The position numbers and the translations under genes are program-made. A DNA stretch of 64,000 bases from JABDMH01 sp965222645. Its GTDB lineage: Bacteria; Bacteroidota; Bacteroidia; Chitinophagales; Saprospiraceae. The DNA lies in NCBI GenBank assembly GCA_965222645.1, contig OZ244968.1, forward strand, positions 1,488,001 through 1,552,000, written 5' to 3'. The notes beneath the pieces are model-generated. The model searched no databases. It was given only the letters and a program-made list of their open reading frames with translations, and was not told the DNA's origin. Position 1 is the first letter of the stretch. Each line of letters opens with the position of its first letter. Shown here piece after piece: positions 35,888-44,828 of this stretch.

Positions 35888-37276
35888 CTATTCATAGTTT
35901 GTAATCTTAAATTGAGGTGTAATACCCATGATTTTCTTTATTTCTGACTCCATGATTTTCTCTACCTCATCTTTTTTGCCCTTTACTGTAAAAACACAAT
36001 CATGTAAAGTCAAGTAGGGTATTTTTTTCTTTGCCAGGATACTACCTATACGATCCAGTACTATCATAGCCTCAAATCTTTGAGTAAGATGTGCAAATGC
36101 ACATATCTGATCTCCCTCCTGCCATCTTGATTTCCCTCTTCCTTTCCGAGTTTTAGTGAATCCGTCATTGATTTCCTCGAAAGCACTCATGACATTTGGA
36201 TACATTTTGAATAGCACATCCTTTTCTTTTGATCTATGGGCCGGTGGTGAATTCAGTATCTCAAGTATTTTTCGCTTTGTCTTCTTGCGATCGTAACACT
36301 GCTTTATTTCTTCTCCAGCATTAAATTCCTTCATGACCTGCTCGTAGAGGTTTCCTTCAGTAACAGCCCGACGGTAATGAGGTATATCTTCGTGTTGTTC
36401 TGTGTCATTCCTATCTGCAATTTCAACTAACATTAACCAGGGTTCATTCTTCCCTTCCTCTTGTCGTGTAGTCCTTTTCTTACAGAGCTTAGGATTAATC
36501 TTGCACAACGTAGTGTCAAGACCTTGCTTAAAGAACACTTGACTTAACAAAGCAAGTGAGAAAAATGGGATGCTGTTGCGTATGTCAATGCCTACAATTG
36601 ATTTCCCGTAAAATAACAATGATGAGCGAAGACCTTGATGAAGATTACAAATGGTGGTGTACAGACGATTTGTTGAATTCACTTTGAATGTCGCCATTCT
36701 AATATCTTCAATGGCGTAAAGTCGTTGTCGTTGTCTTGCCATTTTTGTCTCGTTGTTTTCTTTATTACCATATAAGTGTAATAAGGTGTGTTCTGCTTGC
36801 TCCCAATTGATCTCCAAGTGCTGTAGATGGTCATATTGGACTTGGTATTTTTTAATCACAGCTGCTTTCCTCTTTTTCGAATAAATGACCTTGAGAAAAG
36901 CCCTGTCAAGAATGACATGTTTCCTGGGTTTTTTTAGACATATCTCCGCTCCAAATTTATATCTGGTGCATGAAATCCCTTTCATACCTTGAGCTAACTT
37001 TACGATTATCCCTTCTCCAAGGAGATAGGTAAGGTATTTTTTGTAATCTCGCACACTGTTTTGCAGAATCCCACTGCAGAGAGAGAACTCGCTACTCCTG
37101 GAACTTTTAGTGGCATTTACACAAGCACCAATTACAAAAGCAAGGCGGTCCAATATCTTTTGAGGGTTATTTTTGTGAAGCGAAACATCAATGGGATTTT
37201 TCTCTAACAGTTGCAATAGATCAAGCCTACGAGGAATCCAACAGGTAAAATGGTATTTAAAAATATTATTCTTCAT
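35888..37276 (-). CDS. Divergent family-A-DNA-polymerase-like (replication?) protein
   Basis: A 462-residue protein with no family that I can name with certainty. The C-terminal 260 residues carry, in the right order, elements of the family A polymerase palm: NLHQGLRSSLL then GIDIRNSIPFFSLAL (motif A-like, D231), EGNLYEQVMKEF, TKRKILEILNSP (motif B-like basic helix, 333-344), MYPNVMSAFEEI (the conserved yP.v of PolA), a helix AHLTQRFEAMIVLDRI (the Q..aA.i..aM region) and LTLHDCVFTVKG (motif C-like, H425-D426). The N-terminal 200 residues look helical (winged-helix-like around 50-110) and could bind an origin. It overlaps a 93-residue gene upstream by 11 bases. I infer a replication initiator/polymerase of the integrated element. 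Confidence 0.55.
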   Translation of the reverse strand: MKNNIFKYHFTCWIPRRLDLLQLLEKNPIDVSLHKNNPQKILDRLAFVIGACVNATKSSRSSEFSLCSGILQNSVRDYKKYLTYLLGEGIIVKLAQGMKGISCTRYKFGAEICLKKPRKHVILDRAFLKVIYSKKRKAAVIKKYQVQYDHLQHLEINWEQAEHTLLHLYGNKENNETKMARQRQRLYAIEDIRMATFKVNSTNRLYTTICNLHQGLRSSLLFYGKSIVGIDIRNSIPFFSLALLSQVFFKQGLDTTLCKINPKLCKKRTTRQEEGKNEPWLMLVEIADRNDTEQHEDIPHYRRAVTEGNLYEQVMKEFNAGEEIKQCYDRKKTKRKILEILNSPPAHRSKEKDVLFKMYPNVMSAFEEINDGFTKTRKGRGKSRWQEGDQICAFAHLTQRFEAMIVLDRIGSILAKKKIPYLTLHDCVFTVKGKKDEVEKIMESEIKKIMGITPQFKITNYE

Positions 37277-37547
37277 CGTTCAATTCTTGGTATTTTGCTT
37301 CGGCGTTTTGGCGGTCTTTGAAGGTCCAGCCCAATCGACCCCAATCTTCAGAGCTGGGGTATCTTTCTCTTCTTGGAAAGACTCTTCCCTTAAAGTTGTT
37401 TTCCTCCCTAATTGTGATTTTAATCACTTCATACCATATATCCCCTGAATCAGGATCTGTTTGTTGGTAGATGGCAGTGGATCTTGAGCGTGTCATCTGT
37501 TCGTAATCATACCCGTTTCTTCTAAAGGCTATTTCAAGTTCTTGCAT
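37266..37547 (-). CDS. Small hypothetical protein upstream of the polymerase-like gene
   Basis: A 93-residue soluble, charged protein (GYDYEQMTRSRSTAIYQQ, then WYEVIKITIREENNFKGR and RYPSSEDWGRLGWTF). No motif is recognised. Its stop codon overlaps the start of the polymerase-like gene, so the two are translationally coupled and probably act together. Confidence 0.65.
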   Translation of the reverse strand: MQELEIAFRRNGYDYEQMTRSRSTAIYQQTDPDSGDIWYEVIKITIREENNFKGRVFPRRERYPSSEDWGRLGWTFKDRQNAEAKYQELNDEE

Positions 37548-37988
37548 ACTTTTCGTTTTGTTGAAAGCGCAAATTCAGGAATAACCGATAGTATGACACA
37601 CAATTCTTAATTAATAATTAGTTTATTTTCTTGGGACTAATTGCTAATTAGGATCAATATAGGATCAATCGATATTTATGAGATGCTTCTTGGCAGAGTG
37701 GAGACAGCACCTAGGGCTCTTTGAAATTGTGTATCGCTTGCAAGAAAGCTGGAAATGCAATTGGATTACAAAAAGAGTTCGACTAGTGTAGATCGCTTCT
37801 GAATACCCTATATCAGCCTCATTATTTCTGTGTGTCTCTGGTCAGTAGAATTTTTGGATGCCATTTCAAATGTTTTTTGAATCTAGAACCCTATGACTGT
37901 TTCGTAATCGCCTAGAAGGTGGATTAAACCTAAAGGTTAACTTTGGAGTAAAGGATAAGCTGATTATATGAATCGCCTTAAGAGAAAT
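37548..37988. other. AT-rich gene-free region upstream of the polymerase-like operon
   Basis: About 440 bases. Near 37605-37660 it holds related AT-rich words (TTAATTAATAATTAG, CTAATTGCTAATTAG) and a close direct repeat of AGGATCAAT at about 37650-37670. Their position upstream of a putative replication gene would suit an origin or regulatory region; nothing else is recognisable. Confidence 0.4.
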
Positions 37989-38417
37989 TCAACCCTCTAC
38001 CTTTGTCCAATCTATTGGATGGTTTTTTTTCAGAATTTCATCTCCTTTTTCTGATCCTAGTATCCTCGAAACTGGCCTTTGGAGCTCCAGTTTCTGTTCT
38101 AGTATTTTTGCAAGCCTAATATGCTTTTTATATTTGCTCTGTTTTCGGAGGCTTATTTCTCTTAATGATTTGCCTTCGGCGTTTTTGAAACATTTGGCGT
38201 ACTTCGTTATTACGTTTACTTCCAGCCCCTCTACTTTGTCATTCCTATGAAGAACAATTAGCAGCACCCAAATCAAGGCACCACTCTTTTGACCACTAGA
38301 TTGTGAATCATCCATCCATTGGATTTTTTCCTCACCCCAGCTAGACAAAGGTTTACCGCTAAAAAAATTTTCAAAGAGATTTTCTGTGACTTCACTAGCT
38401 ATATACTTGTGCTCCCT
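37989..38417 (-). pseudogene. 3' part of a hypothetical gene split by IS copy A
   Basis: Read upstream from the apparent 119-residue frame, the sequence stays open to the IS edge, adding EHKYIASEVTENLFENFF and SGKPLSS. It joins in frame to the gene piece on the other side of the IS (39825-40317). The combined product would be about 306 residues, largely helical and charged, with a basic C-terminal part (SLRKQSKYKKHIRLAKILEQ). No family is recognised. It belonged to the integrated element near the integrase. Confidence 0.75.
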
Positions 38418-38456
38418 TGTCTTAACCCCCTATAAACTGGACAAGAATTCTCTTAG

Positions 38457-39443
38457 TTAATTAATCAATGTCAATTGGCCACCCACGGCAGACTCTCCCA
38501 CTGGCAACCCCTCGGATTGGTGGCTTAAGAGGGGATTACCAGTAGAATAGTCTGCCACCCAAACCGCTTTAAACTCTGGCCGATATTTGCGAATTTCAAA
38601 TAACGGACACTCATAGTCTATGCCAGAATGAATGCGATCTGTATTATAAAATTTAATAAATCTTACCATCGTTTGCTTTAAATCTTCTTCATCTTCAAAT
38701 TCGAATCGATGACAAATAGTACGTTGTATTATTGAATGAAATGCTTCGATATGACCATTTTGTTCTGGTGTTCGTGGACGAGTAAATTCTTGCTTTGCTC
38801 CACTACGCTCACTAAAAAATGACCGTACTTGATGTGCTACAAATTGGCTGCCATTGTCACATCGAATGTAAAAACTCACCGGAAATTTAATGATCGAAAA
38901 TATCTTTTCAAATAGGGCAATCACATCTCGATGTCCTAGTCGCCTACCTTGAATATAGCCTAAAACATACCTTGACTTGACATCCAACACCGTTAGTTGC
39001 ATCATGTTTCGATGGGTTCCATGAACATAGATATACTTGATATCGATTTCTATATGCTCAAATATCCCATCGGGTTGTGGCACGAGCTCTTTAACCCATA
39101 ATCTGGGCTGTCTTTGAACTACTCGCTTGGTATTCAATAGATTATTCTCCTTCATTAAGCGGTACACCTTCTTTTTGTTAATCAAATAATCTCCACGTTT
39201 GCATAGCCAGTGTGTCACTTTTATATAACCATAGTCCACAAACTCATGATCTAATAGCCGTTTGATCTGCCTAACCACTTCTTCGTTTGATACTACCGTT
39301 CCATCCGTTTTACTTGTAAACTCGCTAGCTGTTTTTCCTCTACTGCCATTTCGTGTAATATAATAGTAGCTGCTGCGGCAAACATTGCTCGCCTTCAGGC
39401 ATACATCTACTTTATTCCCCTGATCAATATACATGCGTGCCAC
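38457..39443 (-). CDS. IS3-family transposase OrfB, copy A (altered C-terminus)
   Basis: A 328-residue integrase-core transposase. DDE residues lie in HIEIDIKYIYV, IRCDNGSQFV and ENGHIEAFHS. A helix-turn-helix region (DYGYIKVTHWLCKRGDYLIN) precedes the catalytic core. Compared with copy B, the product diverges after FKAVWVA and continues for about 30 extra residues because of a 76-bp difference that shifts the frame. It is expected to be made as an OrfAB fusion by -1 frameshifting. Confidence 0.92.
   Translation of the reverse strand: MARMYIDQGNKVDVCLKASNVCRSSYYYITRNGSRGKTASEFTSKTDGTVVSNEEVVRQIKRLLDHEFVDYGYIKVTHWLCKRGDYLINKKKVYRLMKENNLLNTKRVVQRQPRLWVKELVPQPDGIFEHIEIDIKYIYVHGTHRNMMQLTVLDVKSRYVLGYIQGRRLGHRDVIALFEKIFSIIKFPVSFYIRCDNGSQFVAHQVRSFFSERSGAKQEFTRPRTPEQNGHIEAFHSIIQRTICHRFEFEDEEDLKQTMVRFIKFYNTDRIHSGIDYECPLFEIRKYRPEFKAVWVADYSTGNPLLSHQSEGLPVGESAVGGQLTLIN
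38478..38561. repeat. 76-bp palindromic insertion within IS copy A
   Basis: Copy A has GCCACCCA twice (38478-38485 and 38554-38561), enclosing 68 bases absent from copy B, which has GCCACCCA once. The enclosed DNA is itself an imperfect palindrome: GGCAGACT pairs with AGTCTGCC and ACTGGCAACCCCT with AGGGGATTACCAGT. This fits either a small hairpin element with an 8-bp target duplication or a deletion in copy B. Confidence 0.8.
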
Positions 39444-39457
39444 TTCCTTTCTCTGTA

Positions 39458-39757
39458 CTAGCGGTATCGAGTTTTTTTTAGCAGTTCATCTTTGATCCGT
39501 ATGGTCAAAGCCTGATCTGCAACAACTTGACGTAACCGTTCAATTTCTCGATGCAGCTCCTTCTTCTCCCGATCTACATTACTTCCCGATTTGCCTAATC
39601 CAGCTTGGCCCTCAGCTTCATATTTACTCCGCCAACGGTAAATCATATTGGAAGACACACCATGCCTTCTCGATGACTCAGAAACGCTATGTAACTCTGC
39701 ATCTTGCAGTACCTGCATCTTCTCTGATGCGCTCCATCTCCTTCTTTTTTTTCTCAT
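39458..39757 (-). CDS. IS3-family transposase OrfA, copy A
   Basis: A 99-residue protein with an N-terminal helix-turn-helix (SASEKMQVLQDAELHSVSES, SRRHGVSSNMIYRWR) and a C-terminal leucine-zipper-like coiled coil (ELHREIERLRQVVADQAL). The gene ends in LLKKTRYR over an A8 run, a typical -1 frameshift site feeding OrfB. Confidence 0.93.
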   Translation of the reverse strand: MRKKRRRWSASEKMQVLQDAELHSVSESSRRHGVSSNMIYRWRSKYEAEGQAGLGKSGSNVDREKKELHREIERLRQVVADQALTIRIKDELLKKTRYR

Positions 39758-39824
39758 GATTCCTCTAATTTAATATTCTCTTATTTCGAGAAATCCCGTT
39801 CCGGTTTTTTAGGGGGCTAGAAGG

Positions 39825-40317
39825 CCCTGAGTACCTTATGCAGTTTACTAATGAGACCCTCCTCGTTGATATGTGGAAGAACCACTCGCGCCTCATCTAG
39901 TTCTTTAGCATTAACTTCTGGTAAAAGATTAAAAATTTTGCTATTTATATAGTCCAAAGATTTTCTTAGAATTGATATTGCATAAGCAGAAATGGCCCAC
40001 TCAAGATCCTCGCCAGGATTAACGTTCAAAGTTATTATATGCTGTTGTATGCGAGATTCAATTTCCTCAAGGGTTTTTAATAGATAAACCTTGGGATCTC
40101 CCTTTCCTATCTCTTCAATCTCCTTTTCGGCCAATTCAGGGAGAAGGTTGTCAATTATGTGATACATTTTATAGAGACCCATTGGAATTGGAATTTTCCC
40201 ATCGAAGATCAAAAACCTATCAAGAAAATCATCCAGATCCTCGAAGTCGGATGCGGGATATCTGTTCATTTTTTCACAAATGTCCAGGAATTTAGCCTTA
40301 TCTTTTTCATTCATCAT
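39825..40317 (-). pseudogene. 5' part of the hypothetical gene split by IS copy A
   Basis: The frame starts MMNEKDKAKFLDICEKMNRY and runs for about 164 residues (acidic, helical) until the IS, where it gains two foreign residues and a stop from the IS terminus. Removing the IS and one CCCT restores HKVLREHKYIAS across the junction. Function unknown. Confidence 0.75.
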
Positions 40318-40686
40318 AGTGCCTTAGTTATGGATTTTACGACCAGGTAAGTAATATCAGATCATCTTACGAAAGAGATGTACTTTTTTTGGAGATTTTC
40401 TGTTTCAAGACATCTGGTATAGTTGTCAAAATCAGGGGCAGAAGAAATGATAGGAAAGAAGGAAAGAAATAAGAATTTGTATAATTTTTTCTTCCATACT
40501 TTCCTTAGCATTTGCCACCTGTGGGGCAGAAACTAATAGTCATCGAATTTTCTGGAAGGCAACATAAATATTTGATTATTGATGTGAAGTTATCAGTATC
40601 GGAGCACATTTCCCATTGTGCCCGCAATTTGCACCCGAAAGCTGAAATAGAACTTCTATATCCAATTAGATCGGATTTTGGTACTG
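40318..40686. other. Gene-free stretch
   Basis: About 370 bases between the start of the split gene and the 3' end of the leucine-rich-like gene. No RNA gene, repeat or convincing reading frame is visible. Confidence 0.5.
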
Positions 40687-42336
40687 CTAGGGACAAATCG
40701 GATACTCTGATAATTCATCGACCACTAACGGAGGTTTGTTTTCTACACAGATAATGGGATTCGCATCAACTTGAATTTGCTGCAGAGCAAAGGGCAAACT
40801 ATCTAGCTTAAGAAGACTATTATAGCTAAGATTCATATTGTCTAGGTTGGTAAAATCATAAAGTGATGGCATTGCAGAAATGTCTGTTTGTTCTATTTGC
40901 AAGGTCTGTAGGTTATGGGTGACCCCGGGTAATAGTGGGAAATTATCCAACCCATAAATATAATTTGCGCTAAAATAATTCGCCATTGCTGGAATATTGA
41001 GTGTCCCTGTAAACAGAAGATTGATGTGTTCGTGTGTGTCGGGGTCATAGTATCCCTCACCACTTATTCCCTCCAAAATCACAATTTTCACTGATGAGGG
41101 GATGCTTGGAATGTCCTGTATACGACCCATATACCGTAATTCAAGATGTTCTAGCGCAGGTGGAAAATTGGGTACTGATGTAAGCTGACGCAACCCATCC
41201 AATTTTAAATACTTCAAATTTGACGGAAGAGTAGGCAAGGTTGACAACCTCCAGTTACTTCCTGCAATGGTGTCAACACCTGGTGGGAAATCTGGCAGAA
41301 TTGAAAGGCTAGCATGACATCGAAGCACTTCCAATGAATCTGACAGATATGGTATAGCTGTAAGGTCTTGATTGTTTAGTGCCTCAAAAAGTGTAAAACC
41401 TGTCATATGCTGGATACCATCCAGATTGAGTACATCAAGATTTGTAATTCGGATAGTCTCAACCAGATGTCCGTTTGTCACAATTAGCGAATCTCCATCC
41501 ATCACACTTGGATAGGCTATCTGCAAGTATTGTCTGAATTTAGGATCGGGAATAAAATAGCGTCCGTTTGCACTTGTTACTCCTGAAGCACTTTCGTTAA
41601 AAGTGAGTGTTACCTCATCGGAACTGGTAGAACAATCATTGTAATGCTGCCAGCGCAGAATATAACTTTGCCCCGCTGTCCCGGCAAATGTGGCTTGAGG
41701 GTCGGTAATATCGCTAATAATTCCTCCAGTACCATCGAGGATAGTCCACCTTCCCTGGGATTCTGATTTTGGTGCATTGCCAGTCAAAGTAATGGTTTGG
41801 GTCATGATGGCAAATAGGTCCACTCCGGCATTTGCCACCGATGTTTCTGTATTAGTGGCAATTGAAATATTGAGTTGGTCAAAAGAGCTGCTCCCTCCAC
41901 CATGTTGCACAGTCCACTGAAGGAGATAAGATTCTCCCTCTATTCCGCTAAAATATGCTTGTGGAAGTGTCTTATTAATCAGACTGCCTCCGGTACCCGA
42001 TATTATAGACCACTCGCCATTGGTGCCAGGTTGGAGCTCAGATGCTTGAAGATTAAAAGATGTCTCACAGGCATTGATAATGTCAGCGCCAGCATTAGCA
42101 AATACATTCCCACTGTTTGAGTCACTCAGACCTGGTATTATTACAAAATTTCCTCCTGTGATAAAGAGGGTGTCTCCACTTTGTGAAACAGCTAGATTTT
42201 GATTGGATATGCCTGTAATACGGCTGCCATCGCCTAACAAAGAATCGGCGATTACCTTTTCTGCCTCAATGGTGCCCTGGGTAAATGCAAACTGGATGGT
42301 GAGTAAACCTATTGCGATGGTCAGGATATTTTTCAT
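40687..42336 (-). CDS. Secreted Ig-like plus leucine-rich-repeat-like protein
   Basis: A 549-residue protein with a signal peptide (MKNILTIAIGLLTIQFAF, TQ). Residues about 80-250 contain two Ig/PKD-like beta domains with related cores (GEWSIISGTGGSLINKTLPQ and GRWTILDGTGGIISDITDPQ). Residues about 270-540 show an irregular leucine-rich-repeat pattern (LEVLRCHASLSILPDFPPG, LKYLKLDGLRQLTSVPNFPP, LEHLELRYMGRIQDIPSIPS). It lies 44 bases downstream of a YadA-head-like gene on the same strand, so the two are probably co-expressed surface proteins. Binding partner unknown. No clear sorting domain is visible. Confidence 0.75.
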   Translation of the reverse strand: MKNILTIAIGLLTIQFAFTQGTIEAEKVIADSLLGDGSRITGISNQNLAVSQSGDTLFITGGNFVIIPGLSDSNSGNVFANAGADIINACETSFNLQASELQPGTNGEWSIISGTGGSLINKTLPQAYFSGIEGESYLLQWTVQHGGGSSSFDQLNISIATNTETSVANAGVDLFAIMTQTITLTGNAPKSESQGRWTILDGTGGIISDITDPQATFAGTAGQSYILRWQHYNDCSTSSDEVTLTFNESASGVTSANGRYFIPDPKFRQYLQIAYPSVMDGDSLIVTNGHLVETIRITNLDVLNLDGIQHMTGFTLFEALNNQDLTAIPYLSDSLEVLRCHASLSILPDFPPGVDTIAGSNWRLSTLPTLPSNLKYLKLDGLRQLTSVPNFPPALEHLELRYMGRIQDIPSIPSSVKIVILEGISGEGYYDPDTHEHINLLFTGTLNIPAMANYFSANYIYGLDNFPLLPGVTHNLQTLQIEQTDISAMPSLYDFTNLDNMNLSYNSLLKLDSLPFALQQIQVDANPIICVENKPPLVVDELSEYPICP

Positions 42337-42380
42337 GCGTCATATTTTAATTGGGAGAGGAGACTTCTCAAAAATAGTAG

Positions 42381-43802
42381 CTACTGTACTCTTGTCAACG
42401 TGATATAACTGTTGCTAAGTAAAACTATGTCATCCAGCTCGGTCAGATATCGCTTCATTTGTATTTCCATTGTGCCAGAAGTCGAAACTTCCACAAATCC
42501 CTGTACTGTATTCATTTCAAGATCTGATAATCGTTGGTCTGTGATTTCCGCCGAATTATTTGAAAACCTTCCTCGTAGGAACCCCCACCCTGATTCTTCG
42601 ATAGTGCCAGAATAGCTGAGTCTAACGTCAACATCGTATACGTCATTTGAAAATAAATTTGCAGTAATAGAATAGACCCCCGGTTCCAAACCAAAACTCA
42701 TGTTTTGCAAAGTTGTATAGCTGTCACCAATTACCTGATTTGATGTCAGTTTTGCAAATGAATTGATGGACATCCCGATACTGGAAGCATCCCTTACAGC
42801 TAATGTGCTATCAGGTAGTATAACGACGAGGCTGTCACTTATTGAATTTGAAGCCAGTGAGCTTAGTTTGGCATTAGAGGCATGTATCAGTGCCTCGCTA
42901 TCTTCAGCCATAAAAATATCTGTTACCTCTCCATTACCAAGGACAACTGAGTTATCCTTGACACCATCTGCACTCAACCCAATTACGATTTGGTTTGCTG
43001 AACTAGAATCCGATCCTTGTGCTCCTGACCCAATCATCACATTTCCAAAACCGCTCCTTACATTGAAAGCAGAATTTGTACCGACGTATGTATTGTGACC
43101 TCCCTTTGCATTTTCTCCTGCCGATTTACCAATTGCAACATTATTGTGGGCAGTAGAATCGGTATTACGCATTGCGTCACTACCCAACACGGTGTTGTAT
43201 GATCCGGTAACAAGGCCCAAAAGTGAACCTCCACCTACCGATACATTATCTGATCCAAGTTCCAGATTCCTTAAAGAAGCAGTGCCCACTGCAACATTTC
43301 CCCTAGATTTTGAGTGCTCCAAAGCCCATGTTCCGATTGCTACCTCTTCGTGACCATGACCACCATCTCCACCTACTGAGATATTATACAGTGCTCTATA
43401 GCCTACCGCAGTATTCCTATCGCCCACAATGTTATTCATGCCCGTTAGATGACCAACAAATGTATTCTGAGAACCAGTTGTGTTTGCAATACCCGCGTAA
43501 CCAATGAACACATTTTCTCTACCCTCCGTATTGCTATTTCCAGCCTTATATCCAAGAAATGTGTTTGAATAACCTACAGTATTTCCGTTTCCTGCCAAAA
43601 CACCTAACATTGTGTTTTGGAGCTGCTGTGTATAATCTGAATTGGTACCGGCAATTCTGCCAATTACTAGCGAACTGCTATCGGTCATATGGCTGAGATC
43701 AAGATTACCTCTGATTTTGGCATGACCCTCTACATCTAGATGTTGTGCATTCAGTGAGAAGAAGAGTGCACAAAAAGCTGGAAAAAGGATGATGGTTTTC
43801 AT
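42381..43802 (-). CDS. Secreted YadA/Hep-Hag head-like repeat protein
   Basis: The start was set at MKTIILFPAFCALFFSLNAQ (signal peptide); 33 upstream in-frame residues are rejected. Residues about 35-290 are a series of 14- to 20-residue repeats with the pattern NTxxGYxAG, NVFIGYAGIAN, NTAVGYRALYN, NVAIGKSAGENA typical of trimeric autotransporter heads and phage-fibre beta rolls. The C-terminal 130 residues form a beta-sandwich-like domain (LEPGVYSITANLF, SGTMEIQMKRYL). No YadA membrane anchor is present, so export is likely by the general or type IX route. Function is probably adhesive. Confidence 0.8.
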   Translation of the reverse strand: MKTIILFPAFCALFFSLNAQHLDVEGHAKIRGNLDLSHMTDSSSLVIGRIAGTNSDYTQQLQNTMLGVLAGNGNTVGYSNTFLGYKAGNSNTEGRENVFIGYAGIANTTGSQNTFVGHLTGMNNIVGDRNTAVGYRALYNISVGGDGGHGHEEVAIGTWALEHSKSRGNVAVGTASLRNLELGSDNVSVGGGSLLGLVTGSYNTVLGSDAMRNTDSTAHNNVAIGKSAGENAKGGHNTYVGTNSAFNVRSGFGNVMIGSGAQGSDSSSANQIVIGLSADGVKDNSVVLGNGEVTDIFMAEDSEALIHASNAKLSSLASNSISDSLVVILPDSTLAVRDASSIGMSINSFAKLTSNQVIGDSYTTLQNMSFGLEPGVYSITANLFSNDVYDVDVRLSYSGTIEESGWGFLRGRFSNNSAEITDQRLSDLEMNTVQGFVEVSTSGTMEIQMKRYLTELDDIVLLSNSYITLTRVQ

Positions 43803-44143
43803 GAGAAATGATTTTAGTTTGGTTGCAAAAGTAAGAAATGGCGATTTATCTGGCCTAGAATCCAGCGTAATGGGAGGATATCTGGTGGGAATATGTGACA
43901 CAAGTGATGGATTTCTCCGTTCAAGGGCCTAAAAACTGCATCATATCCTCTCAAACCAAATCCCAATTCTGACTGATGACCTGCAGGGAAGATCCTTCAG
44001 GATAAGAGCTGGCAACTCAGATATGATGGCGAAACCTAACAGAGTTTTTGATCTGATATCCAGTGAGAAGTTCCAACCAAAGTGAACGAATCGGAACGGT
44101 CAACCGTTTAGTCAGATATTGTTTTTAACGCTAATTAGGGGAG
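43803..44143. other. Intergenic region with a 14-bp palindrome
   Basis: The stretch holds the promoter region of the head-repeat gene. A palindrome AACGGT-CA-ACCGTT lies at 44095-44108, about 35 bases before a small open frame. No other feature is recognised. Confidence 0.4.
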
Positions 44144-44347
44144 ATGATTTTCACAGAGAAACAGATACTGAAAGCGATCCGGGCACAGAAGGACGGAGGA
44201 TTGAGCGACTCTTGGCAGAAGAAGAGCGAGGCAGGAATGCGGGCGGTCAACGAAATGTCGAAGCGACACTTGTCGCGGGAGCAATTCATAAAACAATCAG
44301 AGGAACATCAGAAAGGGAATCAAGGACCGATCAAGAAGCGGCGTTAA
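44144..44347 (+). CDS. Possible small hypothetical protein
   Basis: A 67-residue frame with natural-looking composition (TEKQILKAIRAQKDGG, SDSWQKKSEAGMRAVNEMS, HLSREQFIKQSEEHQKG) and a purine-rich AGGGGAG just before ATG, although the spacing is short. An overlapping longer frame looks random. No homology recognised; it may be a remnant. Confidence 0.35.
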   Translation: MIFTEKQILKAIRAQKDGGLSDSWQKKSEAGMRAVNEMSKRHLSREQFIKQSEEHQKGNQGPIKKRR

Positions 44348-44794
44348 AAGAAAACCAAGAGACAATGGGTAAAGGCAAAGTCTTTCAGATTAAGGCTCGG
44401 GCTACCGTAGACAAATTGTTTTCGAATAAACTGTCAGTCCATTTAGCTCCTTTATGTCCTTACTTGCAAGATACCTCGAAGAAACATAGATCGTGTTAAA
44501 TTGGGGATACAGTAAAGGTAGTTGACGGCCCCAACCGATTGAAAAACGATTACACTCAATCTAACGACGTTAAACGAGCCTATTTGCAACATCTACTTAC
44601 TTAAATCAGGTAGGGCCCCCTCCTCAAGGGAATATTTCCACACAACACTCCTCCTTAGAAAAAGCCTCACTATTCGCAGATGAAATAGCGTAAATAAAAA
44701 CGTTCGTTTTATGTTACTAACTGGTGCTAATCTCATTAACCCTAAAAGTCAATAAAAAGAGTTACATAAATAGTAATATTATTCAAAGTTTCAT
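44348..44794. other. Gene-free stretch
   Basis: About 450 bases with no convincing frame or RNA gene. A promoter for the serine recombinase lies at its right end. Confidence 0.4.
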
Positions 44795-44802
44795 TATCTT
44801 TG
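44795..44802 (+). promoter_or_regulatory. -7 box of the serine recombinase promoter
   Basis: TATCTTTG, 27 bases before the ATG, matches the TAnnTTTG consensus. Confidence 0.55.
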
Positions 44803-44828
44803 CCTAGCAACCATTTACGTTACTATTG

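Larger units (their letters stand above)
38418..39824 (-). mobile_element. IS3-family insertion sequence, copy A
   Basis: 1407 bp, with imperfect inverted ends (TGTCTTAACCCCCTATAAAC against CCTTCTAGCCCCCTAAAAAAC). A 4-bp CCCT duplication flanks it (38414-38417 and 39825-39828). It carries orfA and orfB on the minus strand and is nearly identical to copy B at 50381-51711 apart from a 76-bp difference and at least two substitutions. It splits a hypothetical gene. Confidence 0.9.

Noticed and set aside
44119..44499. 126-codon frame overlapping the small frame at 44144
   Set aside because: Its composition looks random, unlike the overlapping 67-codon frame.
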